Under the pieces are notes generated by a model, which had not been told where the DNA came from, did not search any database, and worked only from the letters and a program-made list of their open reading frames with translations. Shown in pieces: positions 33,748-44,826 of a DNA stretch of 64,000 nt. This DNA is from Symbiodinium natans (lineage: Eukaryota > Sar > Dinophyceae > Suessiales > Symbiodiniaceae): positions 175,001 to 239,000 of the forward strand of contig CAJNDS010002315.1 in assembly GCA_905221605.1 (NCBI GenBank). The letters are read 5' to 3'. Position numbers and translations under genes: made by a program. The stretch's first letter is position 1. Every line of letters begins with the position of its first letter.

Positions 33748-33780
33748 GTGATGTCAGTGATCGGCGAGTTCATGTCGATC
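33748..33780 (+). CDS. TPC1: TPC exon: S4-S5 linker, part 3
   Basis: Acceptor CAAAG, then VMSVIGEFMSI, phase 0 at both ends; donor GCCGCACCTG. Joined to the next exon it makes a continuous entry into S5. Confidence 0.58.
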
Positions 33781-33871
33781 GCCGCACCTGGGCGGGCGAA
33801 ACCACTCACCGGGTAGGTCCATCGGAAATTGTGAGGTTTCCCTTATTGGCTGCAAGAGGATGATATTTGTA

Positions 33872-33966
33872 CCCTAAACCCTAAACCCTAAACCCTAAAC
33901 CCTAAACCCTAAACCCTAAACCCTAAACCCTAAACCCTAAACCCTAAACCCTAAACCCTAAACCCT
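33872..33966 (-). repeat. Pure CCCTAAA array
   Basis: About 13 perfect units. Confidence 0.97.
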
Positions 33967-34179
33967 ACACACTAGTTTTTCTTCGGGCCAACCTACTTCA
34001 GGGGTTTAGGCGATGTAGAAGCCACCTGGGCACCCAGGTCCCTGTACGGGGCTTAGACCTTGGTGTGGGGGGGCTTCAGCCGTGCCGAAGCCTTAAACCC
34101 CAAACCACTAACCCCTAAACCCTAAACCCTAATCCGTAAACCCAAAGACCCTAAAACCCTAAGCCTCGAACCCTCTAAG

Positions 34180-34295
34180 GTGATCTATGTGGGCACCGTT
34201 GTGTTTTTCGCCTGGATTTTTGTGACAATCTTCGACGACATCGAGGGTTTTGTCCATGGGACGCCTGTGAACAAGGGCCTGGACGCCTTCAGCAC
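34180..34295 (+). CDS. TPC1: TPC exon: domain I S5 and turret
   Basis: Reads VIYVGTVVFFAWIFVTIFDD followed by IEGFVHGTPVNKGLDAFST. This fits S5 and its acidic exit (MFED in plants) and then the 'SFGTT' entry to the pore helix. Donor GCTGCTTGGC leaves two bases. Confidence 0.75.
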
Positions 34296-34397
34296 GCTGC
34301 TTGGCCGCGTGAGATGCTCCATCACTGACCACTCGGGCAGCTACACTAAATCCTCTTGCCATAGACCCTAAACCCTCTGCTGCAGCAAGCATGAGCC

Positions 34398-34522
34398 TAC
34401 CCTAAACCCTAAACCCTAAACCCTAGACCCTAGACCCTAGACCCTAGACCCTAGACCCTAGACCCTAGACCCTAGACCCTAGACCCTAGACCCTAGACCC
34501 TAGACCCTAAACCCTAAACCCT
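34398..34522 (-). repeat. Homogenised CCCTAGA variant array
   Basis: About 13 CCCTAGA units flanked by CCCTAAA, in the intron between the S5 and pore exons. Confidence 0.95.
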
Positions 34523-34574
34523 AACCTACCAGATTGTATAAAATATCAAGGCATCTTGAACACTCAGCAAACAG

Positions 34575-34646
34575 GTCCCTGAACACGATGTTTATTGCGG
34601 GCTCGACGGACGACTTCGTCGACTGCTTGCTGCCTTCGTACACCAC
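34575..34646 (+). CDS. TPC1: TPC exon: domain I pore helix and filter
   Basis: Acceptor ACAG; in phase it reads SLNTMFIAGSTDDFVDCLLP then SYT. The frame AFSTSLNTMF aligns without gaps with SFGTTLYQMF of plant TPC1, and LPSY with IPAY. Where plants have T-S-N-N-P this gene has S-T-D-D-F. Donor GTGCTTGGCT. Confidence 0.75.
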
Positions 34647-35021
34647 GTGCTTGGCTTCAACCTTTGTTCTAGGCTTTCGGGTGCAGCGTTCGGGAGTTTA
34701 GGGTTCTCGATGTACGGCTACTCAAACCTGAGCTGCAATCTTAAACGCTGAACCTGAACCCCGAACCTAAACTCTACGAAAACGTATTGCGATCCACGTG
34801 GTCAAAGGAGAGCTCTGCAATCACCTTCAAAAGAGGATCCGCCAATACGCTGTGAAGGTACAGGGTCCACCAAACCTTCTGAGGAGGGTTTAGGGTTTAG
34901 GGTTTAGGGTTTCGGGTTTCGGGTTTAGGGCTTAGGGTTGAGGGCTTAGGGCGTAGGGCTTGCAGTAAAGGAGGGATTGGCTTCGCTGCGGCTTTCGTCT
35001 TCGACCTCTCGGTGAGCCGAG

Positions 35022-35078
35022 GTATCGGTCGAGCGGCCTCCTTTGGCTGCTCTTTCTCGTCATCGTCCACGTGCTGCT
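35022..35078 (+). CDS. TPC1: TPC exon: domain I S6, first part
   Basis: Acceptor CGAG; reads YRSSGLLWLLFLVIVHVL, a membrane helix. The GC donor at 35079 is chosen so that joining to the next exon gives VLLNLVLDM, as in the 'TNLILAVV' end of TPC S6. Confidence 0.7.
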
Positions 35079-35392
35079 GCTGAGCCTTGGCAGTGAAGTG
35101 AGGTTTGAGGTTACAACAAAACGTGGATAGCCCTAAACGCCAAAACCCCTAAACCCCTAAACCCTAAACCCCTAAACCCTAAACCCCTAAACCCCTATAA
35201 ACCCCTATAAACCCCTTTCAACCCCTATAAACCCCCAAACCCTAAACCCTAACCCCTAAACCCTAGGCCCCGTGAACCTTAAGCCTTGAAGCCGAATCAA
35301 CCCCGAACCCGGGTTCAGGTCTGAGCCCCGGGCCCCACGCTCCAGAACCCCAAGCCCGAAGCCCTGACCTGCTGAAGCCCTGAAGCCCTAGG

Positions 35393-35502
35393 GGTTTAGG
35401 GTTTAGGGTTAGGGTTTAGGGTTTAGGGTTTAGGGTTTAGGGTTTAGGGTTTAGGGTTTAGGGTTTAGGGTTTAGGGTTTAGGGTTTAGGGTTTAGGGTT
35501 TA
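35393..35502 (+). repeat. Pure TTTAGGG array
   Basis: About 15 units in the intron within domain I S6. Confidence 0.97.
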
Positions 35503-36046
35503 AGGCCCACTTGAAGGTTCATGGTCAGTTTTGTGTAGGGGTTAAGGGTATAGGGTGGAGGGTTTAGGCCTCAGGGATAGGCTCTTCGTAGGGTGAGAAG
35601 TCCCTGATTTTTGGGTTACCCTACTTGGGGGTTCAGAGTTGAGGGCCGACGGCCCTAAGCCCTAGAATATCCCGAAGCCTAAACCCTAAACCCTAAACCC
35701 CAAATTCTTAAATTGTTGGAGGCAGCTTGCTTCGGACGTCTGTGGCTTACAAGACTAGTGGCTGGGGGGGACGGGGGGGGGGGGGGAGCAATCCCCCTCC
35801 GAAACGCCCCCCAACCCTAAACGAGGGTTTAAGTTTCCCGTTTGAGGGTTGAAAATCCAGGGGTTTAAGGCTGAAGGTTGAGGGTTTCAGGTGTCCTGTC
35901 TAGGGCTTAGAGCTGAGGGCTTTACAGCCTATGCCAAGTGCATTCTTGCTTAAGGTTTAGGGTTTAAAGTCTAGGGTGTTAAGGCTTAAGGTTCAGGGTA
36001 TAGGGTTTTCGGGTCTAACCAGGGCGCATTGCTTGTTTGCATTGAG

Positions 36047-36110
36047 GAACCTGGTCCTCGACATGCTTGTGGCCGCGTACACGAAGTATTCGGAGGAGCA
36101 AGAAGAGATG
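36047..36110 (+). CDS. TPC1: TPC exon: S6 end and cytoplasmic helix
   Basis: Acceptor TTGAG; reads NLVLDMLVAAYTKYSEEQ then EEM. This is the inner end of S6 and its charged extension. Donor GCTGCCGGGC, phase 0. Confidence 0.72.
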
Positions 36111-36703
36111 GCTGCCGGGCCAAGTTGAGACTGGAGCCCTCAAAACCTCATTAAGCCCTCTATCCTCCGAGACTGAGCCCTAAACCTAAACCCCAAATCC
36201 TCAGACTTCTGCCCAGAACCTTTCTATGAAACCCTACACCCTGAGGCCTCTTTCCACAAAACCTAGCCCCAAGCCATAAACCCTAAACCCTAAAGCCTTA
36301 GACTTCCGCCCAGAACCGTTATTTTGAAACTCTACACCCTGAGGCCTTGTACCACAAACCCTCAGCCCTAAGCCCTAAAACTTAAACCCTCAGCCCTGAA
36401 CATCAGTCCAAAAGCTGAAGTTGAGGTTAACACGAGGAGGGGGGGGGGGTGGATTGTGGGGTTTAGGGTTTTGGGCCATTTGAGACCTCAAGCGGTAAGT
36501 GCTCGTGGTAAGTGCTCATGTGGAGGTCCCTCAAAAAATGTCACCAAAATTCACACAAACACGCAGGCGCCTGGCATCTCCGTCCGCGCCCCAAACAGTA
36601 GCCCCCCGCCCCCCCCCCCCCCCCCCCCAAAAAAAAAAGAAACAAAGAAAAAGAAAGAAACTAAAGAACAGCCACACGCAAACCGCGCCGTCCTAAAACT
36701 CAG

Positions 36704-36744
36704 GTGACGGAGGAGAAGGTTCAAGGCATACTGAATGTGTTTCG
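36704..36744 (+). CDS. TPC1: TPC exon: I-II linker helix before EF-hand
   Basis: Acceptor CTCAG; reads VTEEKVQGILNVF, an amphipathic helix. This frame has a higher share of G/C third positions than the competing one. Donor GCCGCTCTGC leaves two bases. Confidence 0.58.
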
Positions 36745-37059
36745 GCCGCTCTGCCGGGAATGGAGCCCTCCGGTGACTTCGGACTTTTAGTGGGTGAAGT
36801 GTTAAGCGTTTAGGGTTCAGGGTTTAGGGTTTTCGGGTTTGAGGAAACCACGACCCTTCTGTACGCCTCATGAAAGGTTTCAGCTTCATGATTGAGGGCT
36901 CAGGGTTAGAAGTGCTGAAGACTTGCCAGTGTAGGGTTCTCGGGTGTGGACCAAACTTTACAATGTTCCTTAAACCTATAAGCCCTCATCCAAACATTCT
37001 TGCGTGGGAACCGTTTTGCCCGGGACATGTAAACCCCCGAACCCAAGTTCCAATCCGAA

Positions 37060-37241
37060 AACCCTAAACCCTAAACCCTAAACCCTAAACCCTAAACCCT
37101 AAACCCTAAACCCTAAACCCTAAACCCTAAACCCTAAACCCTAAACCCTAAACCCTAAACCCTAAACCCTAAACCCTAAACCCTAAACCCTAAACCCTAA
37201 ACCCTAAACCCTAAACCCTAAACCCTAAACCCTAAACCCTA
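37060..37241 (-). repeat. Pure CCCTAAA array
   Basis: About 26 perfect units. Confidence 0.97.
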
Positions 37242-37374
37242 ACAAACAGAAACAAAGCTTAGGGCCTAGGGGCCCTTAGGGGTTTACAGCTTAATAAGGT
37301 TTTGAGTGTAGGACTTGGTGTTGAAACACTGAAGGCCCTCAACATCAAGCCGTAAACCCTGTCGCCTGGTTCAG

Positions 37375-37423
37375 GACGGTCTCCCGCGTCACAGGTTCCG
37401 AGGTCATCACTCGTCGCGAGCTG
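37375..37423 (+). CDS. TPC1: TPC exon: I-II linker, degenerate EF-hand 1
   Basis: Acceptor TTCAG; in phase it reads TVSRVTGSEVITRREL. 'G..xIT.REL' looks like the second half of a worn EF-hand loop, at the place of the first EF-hand of plant TPC1. Confidence 0.55.
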
Positions 37424-37723
37424 GCTGGTTTAGGGTTTGCTTCCGGAATATCGCGCTTTAGCGGATTTAGGCTTTGGGGGTTTAGGGTTTAGGGTTTAGG
37501 GTTTAGGGGAAATTAGGGCTTAGGACTTACACATTTAGGGTTCAGCGGTTTCAGCCCGTACCCTGTCTGCTCAGCGCCTCCACGCATCATCGCAGTCTTG
37601 CCAACAACCCTAAACCCTAAACCCTAAACCGTGGGAGCCCTTCAGCATTCCCTTTAAGCCCACAAACACAGCTAGCCCTCCGTCATGAAGCCATCGATAT
37701 GAACGGCTTCGGGTGTAGGACTT

Positions 37724-37758
37724 ACTTGAAGGTTCATGGGCAGCTGCAAGTAGGGCTT
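37724..37758. mobile_element. Family C single arm
   Basis: ACTTGAAGGTTCATGGGCAG followed by CTGCAAGTAGGGCTTA: one arm only. Confidence 0.6.
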
Positions 37759-38050
37759 AGGGTTTAGGGTTTAGGGTTTAGGGTTTAGGGTTTACGGTTC
37801 CCCAGTCCCTCGGGTTTTCGGGGTTTTGTTCGAGGTCGGAGGCTCCCCAAAACTGCTTTGTGCAATGTCTGGCTCCTTTGTAAGCCCCACTTGGCAGAAA
37901 AGGTTTGCTTGTGTAGTCTGAGGTGAATGGGGATCCAGCAAACCCTACATCCCGAACCCTGAATCCTCAACCCTAAGCCCGAAGCCCCTAAACCCTACAC
38001 CCCAAACCCTAAACCCTAAACTCTCAACCCTAAACCCTAAACCCCAGAAG

Positions 38051-38133
38051 CAAGGTACCTTCATGGACTTCTGCGAAGAGTACAGTAAATCACCGGCGGT
38101 CCGGCCAATAACGGCAGACACGGCGGACATCAT
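38051..38133 (+). CDS. TPC1: TPC exon: helix between EF-hands
   Basis: Reads QGTFMDFCEEYSKSPAVRPI followed by TADTADIM. It fits the plant stretch LFEELNKY...LPNISREEFELIF. The intron starts GTTCACC; joined on, the reading is ADIMFTTMDADAS. Confidence 0.65.
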
Positions 38134-39190
38134 GTTCACCTGCCGAGTGTTAAGGTTTGGGGTTTGGGATTGTCGTAGGGATTGGGTTTAGGGTTTAGGG
38201 TTTAGGGTTTAGGGTTTCGGGTTTAGGGTTTAGGGTTTAGGTTTTAGGGTTTAGGGTTTAGGGTTTAGGGTTTAGGGTTTAGGGTTTAGCAGTTTAGGGT
38301 GTAGAAGGTTTAGGGTTAAGGGCTGTTTGTTGGCTCTTGCTTAGCTTGCCTTCGCAGTTTCTAGGGCCCGCAGCTCCTGATGAGGGTTTATCTGAATTGC
38401 GGCTCCTTCGAAATAGAAGGGCCCGAATATAACTAGCATCCCAAAGCAGGACTTAAATTTCTAAGTCTTACAACACTAAACCGAGATTTCAGGAGAGCCT
38501 GAGTATAGTTTTCAGATTGAAAGCCAACCCCCTGGATTTAGGGTTTAGGATTCGAGGGTTGTGGACTCCTAAGGCCCAGAAAAGCCAAAACCCCAAAGAG
38601 TGAAGAGCCTCTAGGGTTTAGGGCTTACACGGTTCAGGGAGTTTAGGGTTTAGGGTTTATATAGGACTTAAACGGTTTACGATTCAAGGTTTAGGGCCGG
38701 AGTTCGACCCAAAACAAAGCTGAGGCCTCCTCTCCTAAGGAGGGCCGTCGTCCCCGCACAAGCCCCCAGCTCCCAAAATGGGGTTTCCTTCTTGCGGTTT
38801 CTAAAGCAAGGATTAACATGTTTTTTGAGGGTAACTTGACCCGGTACCCAAAGCTTCAACCCTCAACCTTAAACCCTAAACCCCAACCCCTACAGTATTT
38901 CCCTGGAGAACTCAGCCCTGAACTCTAAACCTCAAGCTTAAACCGTAAACACTACACCCCAAGTGGCTTGTGGCTGCGGCCCTTTGAATTGAAGCCCAAG
39001 CGGAGAAGCTAACTGTCAGGGAACCAGACCGCAGTCCCTAAACTCTAGAGCTAAACACCAGGGTTTAGGGTCTAGCGTCCCTAAGCACTAAGGCCCTATA
39101 GGGTGTTTAGGGTCCCTAAACACTAGACCCTAAATCCTACACCTTGGACCCCGCCCCCGAACTCATGGGATTTTATTCGGTTTTCGCCAG

Positions 39191-39233
39191 GTTTACTACC
39201 ATGGATGCGGATGCGAGCGAAGAGCTTGAGAAG
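39191..39233 (+). CDS. TPC1: TPC exon: EF-hand 2, first part of loop
   Basis: Reads FTTMDADASEELEK. D-A-D-A-S-E-E-L-E-K are loop positions 1 to 10 of an EF-hand (acidic at 1 and 3, Ser at 5, Leu at 8). Donor GTGCCC, phase 0, so the loop is finished by the next exon. Confidence 0.68.
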
Positions 39234-39524
39234 GTGCCCAGCCAGACGAGACATGCATTTGCGTGTGTAGCGCAGGGTTTAGGGTTTAGGTTTTACACAG
39301 GGTTTGGGTGTTAGGGTTTTGGGATAGAGGGTTTAGGATCAGGGTCGGCGACTTGGGCGGTGTTTTGTGAGTCTAGTGAGCGATTTCTGGCGTGAGGCTC
39401 CTTAACCCCCAAGCCCCAAACCGAAACTCATGTAGATCCAGCCCTCCAAAGCTGGAAGCAAGGACTTCGAACCCTAAACCCTAAACCCTAAGCCCTAAGC
39501 CCTAGACCCTAGACGGGAAGCCAG

Positions 39525-39556
39525 GACGAGTTCTTCGGCATCTGCGGGGTCATTCA
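39525..39556 (+). CDS. TPC1: TPC exon: EF-hand 2, end of loop and exit helix
   Basis: Acceptor GCCAG; reads DEFFGICGVI, giving loop positions 11 and 12 (D, E) and the helix that matches plant LDEFADLCNAI. Donor GCGACTTGGC leaves two bases. Confidence 0.7.
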
Positions 39557-40254
39557 GCGACTTGGCGGGAAGGAGGTCGGTTTAGGAGTTTAGGGTTTAG
39601 GGGTTTAGGGATAGGGGTTTGGGGGTTTAGGGTATAATTAGGGGTTTATATAGGGTTTAGGGGTCTAGGGGTCTAGGGTCTAGGGGTCTGGGGGATAGGG
39701 TTTGGGGGTTTGGGCGTTTAGGGTTTCGGGTTTAGGCTAGGGTTTAAGGTTAGGGTTTAGGGGTTTGGAGGTGTAGGGTTTCGGGTTTCGGGTTCAGTTT
39801 AGGGTTTAGGGTTTAGGGCAGGTGTGAAGTGTTTGGCGGATATACTATGGGGTGGGCTTCTGGCTTTAGGACTTGGGTAAATGGGTTTTAGGGTTTAGGT
39901 TTTCCTGTCCAATTCCTAATATAGGATCTTGTCTGCTAAAGTGGGCTTCTTAGAAATTTGGGTCACCTTTGGGGATCCGTTGTAAAGTCGGGCTTCCGTG
40001 ACAAGATATGGACACGGGATGTCCGATATTGGAACAGCCGAATCTTCAGTGCAGTGTTCCGGCAGACATCCGGAACCATCCCTGGCAGGGTTATAGGTTC
40101 AAGTTGTCCTGTTCGCAGGAATCTGAGGGAAAGCAGCGGTAATGCCTGAACAGAATCCCGGATCAGCAGGTAGTCCTCGTGGCAGCGACTGCAACCCTAA
40201 ACCCTAAACCCTAAAACCTAAACCCTAAATCCTAAACCCTAAACCCCAACCGAG

Positions 40255-40308
40255 GTACGACTTCTGGGCAGTGCAGATGGACTCCCCTGTGCGCGACGTC
40301 TTTCCCAA
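40255..40308 (+). CDS. TPC1: TPC exon: linker before domain II
   Basis: Acceptor CGAG; in phase it reads YDFWAVQMDSPVRDVFP. Donor GCTCCTGGGT leaves AA, which completes Lys. Confidence 0.6.
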
Positions 40309-40689
40309 GCTCCTGGGTGACATTTTCCGGCGGTAGTTATTCATGGCGTCTGTGGCCATTTAGGGTTTAGGATTTAGGGTTTAGTGTTTAGTGTTTAGTG
40401 TTTAGGGTTTAGGATTTAGGTGGGTTCAGGGTTTAGAGTTTAGGATTCAGGGCTCCTTAGGGATTCTTGGAAATACGTTTTTTTTTGTACTGTAATTCCT
40501 AAGAAACAGCCAAAATTTTGATTTTTGCTAGGCTTCCAAGTTCAGTAGAGGCTCAGAGTTCAGGATTTCGGTTGGGCATTGATGTATCCCCGCATGGCCC
40601 CTATATGACCACTAGGGCTCATGCTAATAGCATCTCCGTTACTTCCTTAATCAGGCCTCAAAGAAAGTGGGGGGGGGGGGGGTGGCGCC

Positions 40690-40941
40690 CGAAACCGAGG
40701 GCGGTCACAATATACACTTCCAATCGGGCGGTCTTTGGGCTGCCGTATGGGAAGGAAGCTCTGCAGTGAGGAGTGGCACGGGCTTGTGAACAATTGTGTT
40801 CGCCCCGAAAAACAGCTCACTTTGCGTGTTCTCTGTGGGAAAGACCATGCGATGACAAATGCCTTTAGGGAAACAGCTGCAGACATTCAGACACTGCTTT
40901 CGAAAACATCTGGGGCAGCAAAGTGCGGTTGCCTCTGCTAG
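40690..40941 (+). CDS. Intronic open frame, unknown
   Basis: Within the intron 40309-41381. From ATG 40735 it reads 68 codons, including EEWHGLVNNCVRPEKQLTLR and ending KCGCLC-stop. It is free of telomeric repeats and has fewer G/C third positions than the channel exons. Possibly a fragment of an inserted gene. Confidence 0.3.
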   Translation, partial: RNRGRSQYTLPIGRSLGCRMGRKLCSEEWHGLVNNCVRPEKQLTLRVLCGKDHAMTNAFRETAADIQTLLSKTSGAAKCGCLC

Positions 40942-41381
40942 GATCCTCCCTATAGATTAGTGCGACCTACACCCTAAGCCCCAAACCCAAACCTCGTGCT
41001 TAGGTAGCAGGAAAAGGTTTAAGGATTGGGGTAGAGGGTTTGTGGCTCGGGGTTTAGGGCTTTGGGTTCGGGGTTTGGAGGTTTTGGAGTAGGCCTTGGC
41101 AATATATTTGGCATGTTCCCCTATTTGGTTTAAGAGGCTCTTAGTCGACATGTTTTCTCAGAGGGCTTTATAAGGGTCTCCCGCAACCTTACGGAACCCC
41201 ATGCTGTGAACACCCAGCCACCAGGCCTAGCATGGGCCAGGATGGTGCTGTTGGGCGTTCCGGAAGTCAGACTTCATGGCTTAAAGCTGATACAATGGGT
41301 TAGGCCCTAAGCCTCCTAAGCCCTTAAACCCTAAACCCTAAACCCTAAAGCCCTCAATCCCAAAAGCTTTTATCCTCACAG

Positions 41382-41421
41382 GCTTTGGTCCAGTCCGCTC
41401 TTCACTTGGTTCAGGGAGCAG
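41382..41421 (+). CDS. TPC1: TPC exon: domain II entry
   Basis: Phase from the previous exon selects LWSSPLFTWFREQ, resembling the plant 'HSPFSEKLRAFVRS' before domain II S1. The other open frame (ALVQSALHLVQG) breaks phase. Donor GCGCGCCATG. Confidence 0.58.
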
Positions 41422-41958
41422 GCGCGCCATGGGCCGGAGTTTCCTTGAGACGTAGTAGGGCTCAGGGAAGCCCTAGACTCTAAACCCCCCAAAGTCCTGA
41501 ATCCCTAAACCTTAACCCTTACACCCCTAAGCCCTTACACCCTTCGACCCCTAAGGCCCCTAGAAGCCAAACCCCCGAACCCTGAAAACCATATTGCGGC
41601 TTGCAGGGTCTTACCCTGGTCCATGAACTGGAAGGAACCCTGAACGCCTTAGACCTTCAACCCCGCCCAAAACGCTTAACCCGCTAAGCCCAAAAACCCC
41701 ATATCCTAAATCCCTGAACCCTATAAATCCCCTTTAAACCCTCCTGAACCCTAAGACCCTAAAACCTTGAAACCCCTATGAAAAAAACCTTAAACCCTAA
41801 ACCCCTAAACCCCTAAACCCCTAACCCCTACACCCTGATCCCCTACATCCTGGACCCTAAACCCCTAAACACCTAAACCCTACAAGACCTAAACCTCCAA
41901 ACCTTAAACGTGTTTGTGGTACGATCCCTCCTTAGAGGTGCAAGCACCTGGGCGCTAG

Positions 41959-42011
41959 GTCTACAAAGGCAACTTCGACTCCTTCATGAACTATGTCCTG
42001 GTGTTGAACTT
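41959..42011 (+). CDS. TPC1: TPC exon: domain II S1
   Basis: Acceptor GCTAG; reads VYKGNFDSFMNYVLVLN, a helix ending in the N-L of TPC domain II S1. Donor GCGGCTCTTC leaves TT. Confidence 0.62.
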
Positions 42012-43084
42012 GCGGCTCTTCTTGCGGTTTGGGGCTCTGGGTTTTCAGGTTTCTGGGGTTTTGGACAACCCTAATTAAACCCTAAACCCTCAACCCTCCA
42101 ACCCCAAACCCTAAACCCTAAGCTCTCTTTGGATTTGGGTTTAGGTGCCTTAATGTATACCTCAGAGAATATACATAAGAACAGTGAAAATGTTAGCAAA
42201 CACGGTTCCCGGCATAGGGTACCCTCAGTTTCTTCGTTTCCATTGCCCCATGTATGTGGGGGCGGGCGGGTGATCTGGGGTATGCTAGGATTCTTATATT
42301 TTGTTTCCGAAACCCGAAACCCCAAACCCGAAACCCACCCCAGAAATCCAAAGCCGGGAGTAGGAATCCTAAACATTTAGGCCCCCAATCCCAACACCCT
42401 AACTGTTGCACCTGAACCCCATAGCCCAGAGGGTTAAGGGTTTAGGGTTAGGGTTTTAGGCCCTTGACCTTGAAAGTCTGAGGTGTTCAGGGTTCCTTCC
42501 AGTTCATGGACCAAAGTAAGACCATGCAAGACGCAATCTGGTTTTCAGGGTTTGGGGGATTAGGTTTAGGGGCGTAGGGGTTTAGGGTTTAGGGTTTAGG
42601 GTTTAGGGTTTAGGGCTTCTTTCCCTGAGCGTACCCCTTCCCTCGCCACCCCTCACTCCCCCCCCCTCACTCCCCCCCCCCCTCCCCCCCCCCCCCCCCC
42701 CCCCCCCCAGCCGCGAAAGAGTAACTACAAAAAAACGGAATAACGAGAGCCCCGAACCCTGTGGCCACCACATCCTTAACCCCGTAATCCTGGACCCTGA
42801 ACCCAAACCTGCTAGTTGCTTTAGAGCCCTCCCTCCCCCCCCCCACCCCAAAACAAAGCAAGAACAAAAAAGCAAGCAAACAAAGAGCACACATGAAGAA
42901 TAATCATCCCTTGCTTGCCATTCGTCAAAGGAAAAAAGTTCACGTGCCTTTGGAGGGTTTTTCAATGCAAATAGTCGCAATCGGCTCAAAGGGTTGAATG
43001 CTGAATCCTAAAAGACGGCCCTGCGCCTTCAACCCTGAAGAGCTTAGGGTTTGGAGTTTATAGGGTTTAGGGTTTAGGATGGTA

Positions 43085-43158
43085 GGGCGTAGGGTTTAGG
43101 GTTTAGGGTTTAGGGTTTAGGGTTTAGGGTTTAGGGTTTAGGGTTTAGGGTTTAGGGT
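43085..43158 (+). repeat. TTTAGGG array abutting a TPC exon
   Basis: About 10 units ending 12 bases before the exon at 43170. Confidence 0.96.
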
Positions 43159-43169
43159 ATCATTGGCAG

Positions 43170-43235
43170 AGAAGACGCACTTCAAGAAGCCGAACTCCAG
43201 CTCGAGACCATGGAGTTCTTTGCACGAATACTTTG
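43170..43235 (+). CDS. TPC1: TPC exon: domain II S1-S2
   Basis: In phase it reads EDALQEAELQLETMEFFARI then L. With the next exon it gives ILWLFFSFIYV, and the N-L to I-Y-V spacing is one residue short of plant TPC1. Acceptor is GGCAG followed by A, so slightly unusual. Confidence 0.58.
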
Positions 43236-43339
43236 GCGAGAACTGTGTGAAAGACGTGTCTTAGGGATTAGGGTTTACAAATTTAGGGTTTAGGGTTTAC
43301 AAATTTAGGGCCCAGAGTTCGAACTTCAACCTTTTGCAG

Positions 43340-43478
43340 TTTTTACGGCACTGCGCGACCCGAGATCTCACAGTTGGGCATGACGATGATCACCGCAGGA
43401 ACGCCTGGGGGGTCATGGCTCAAACACGCTCGTGCATTCCGGGCCGCAGTTTTTAAAAAAGATCATTGGGCTTAGGCT
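43340..43478 (+). other. Exon-like island in TPC intron
   Basis: One frame reads ARPEISQLGMTMITAGTPGG then SWLKHARAFRAAVFKKDHW. It lies in the 2.5-kb intron before domain II S2 and is not needed by the channel. Confidence 0.3.
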
Positions 43479-43888
43479 TAGGTGTTCAGGGGATTTCGGG
43501 GAATAGGGGGATTTAGAGGGTTTAACTAAAGTTCAGGGTTGAACTGCTACATCCTACAACCCTTGGCTTAGAGCCCTTACGCCTTGTGAGTACTACCTCC
43601 TAGGTAGGATAAGGGAGACCCTTAAAAGGGGATCCTTCTAAACCTCTTCTGGCTCTCTTAACCAGGGACCATTCAGAGTGTCTAGATCTCCAAGCGTCCC
43701 CCTAATCCTATCCCCTAGTTACCCTGCTCAGAAGCCCAGGCTTCTCGTGGTCTCTGAGACAGCGCTTTGACCTGCTTAAAGGTGGGTTGAGGCTTAGGGT
43801 TTAAGGTTTAGGGTTTGGGGTTTGGGGTTTAGGGTTTAGGGGATAGGGTTTAGGGTTTAGGGACCCAGAGTAGGTCGTTACTCACTTT

Positions 43889-43980
43889 TTTAGGGTTTAG
43901 GTTTCCTTGTAACAAGCCCTTTTACAGCAAAAAGGACACCCTTTTTTATTCCAACGTTACTCTTGGCTCTCGTTGAGGGA
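43889..43980. mobile_element. Dispersed repeat, family D
   Basis: TTTAGGTTTCCTTGTAACAA then AAAAAGGACACCC and a GTTACTCTTGG end. Confidence 0.7.
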
Positions 43981-44471
43981 AGTCTGATTTAGGTGGTTGC
44001 GGCTTCGGGAACTTGGCAAGCACGGTGTAAGCATGGTCACCACGGGTTGGTTGGAGAACCCCAACTTTGGGTGTTGCAATCTTACGTATAGCAGCCGAAG
44101 CTCTCAAACGTAAGTCCTAAGCCCTGTACCTGATGCATGAAACCCGAAGCCCGAAGCTCCCTAGACCCCAAATTCCTTACTTTTAACCTCCCCAGTAGGT
44201 TCCCCTTGAGTCACTAAGTGCCAGGGCCTTTCAGTTGTGTTGTCTGCTTGGGGTGCTCAGGTTTCGAGTCTCGAGTCTGAGGCAGGTCTAGGCTCCAGGC
44301 TTTCGGTGGGTTTTGTGTGCTCCGGAGTGCCTTCGCCTCTATGGCGTGTGAGAATCTTGGCTTTCTTCTGGCTTGGCCCTTAGGACTTTATCCTTTAGGG
44401 TTTTTTGTAGAAACTACAATAATAAGGAGCCGAAAAGTTACACTTTAGCCAAGAAATGGATTTTGTTGCAG

Positions 44472-44538
44472 ATGCTGAAGGTTTGCAGCGGCGTGTTGAA
44501 AGCGTCCGGATACTTCCCTGATTTGGCTGAGACACAAG
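44472..44538 (+). other. Exon-like island in TPC intron
   Basis: After TTGCAG it reads MLKVCSGVLKASGYFPDLAE. Same intron as above. Confidence 0.3.
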
Positions 44539-44571
44539 GTTGAAGTCTTGACGCCCCCTAAACCCATATGT

Positions 44572-44650
44572 GTACATATATATATATATGTATATAATGC
44601 ATGTATGCATGTATGCATGTATACATATATATATACATACATATTATGTA
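44572..44650. repeat. AT-rich (TA)n and (GCATGTAT)n repeat
   Basis: TATATA runs flank three copies of an ATGCATGT-type unit. Confidence 0.88.
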
Positions 44651-44826
44651 TGAACATATCATATCTCGGATGCCTCCCCTCCCACCCCAACCCTCCACAA
44701 CGCCCTGAAGCCGTAACACTGCTAACTACCCCCCTCAAGCCCAAAACGCTAACCCTATCAGGTTTAGGGTTTAGGGGTTTCGTGTTTAGGGTTTAGGGTT
44801 TCGGGGTCAACCCTAAACCCAAGGCC

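Noticed and set aside
42603-42989. 128-codon − strand ORF, the longest but one
   Set aside because: Its C-terminal part is translated poly-C/poly-G and CTCCCCCC repeats; the rest has no protein-like pattern.
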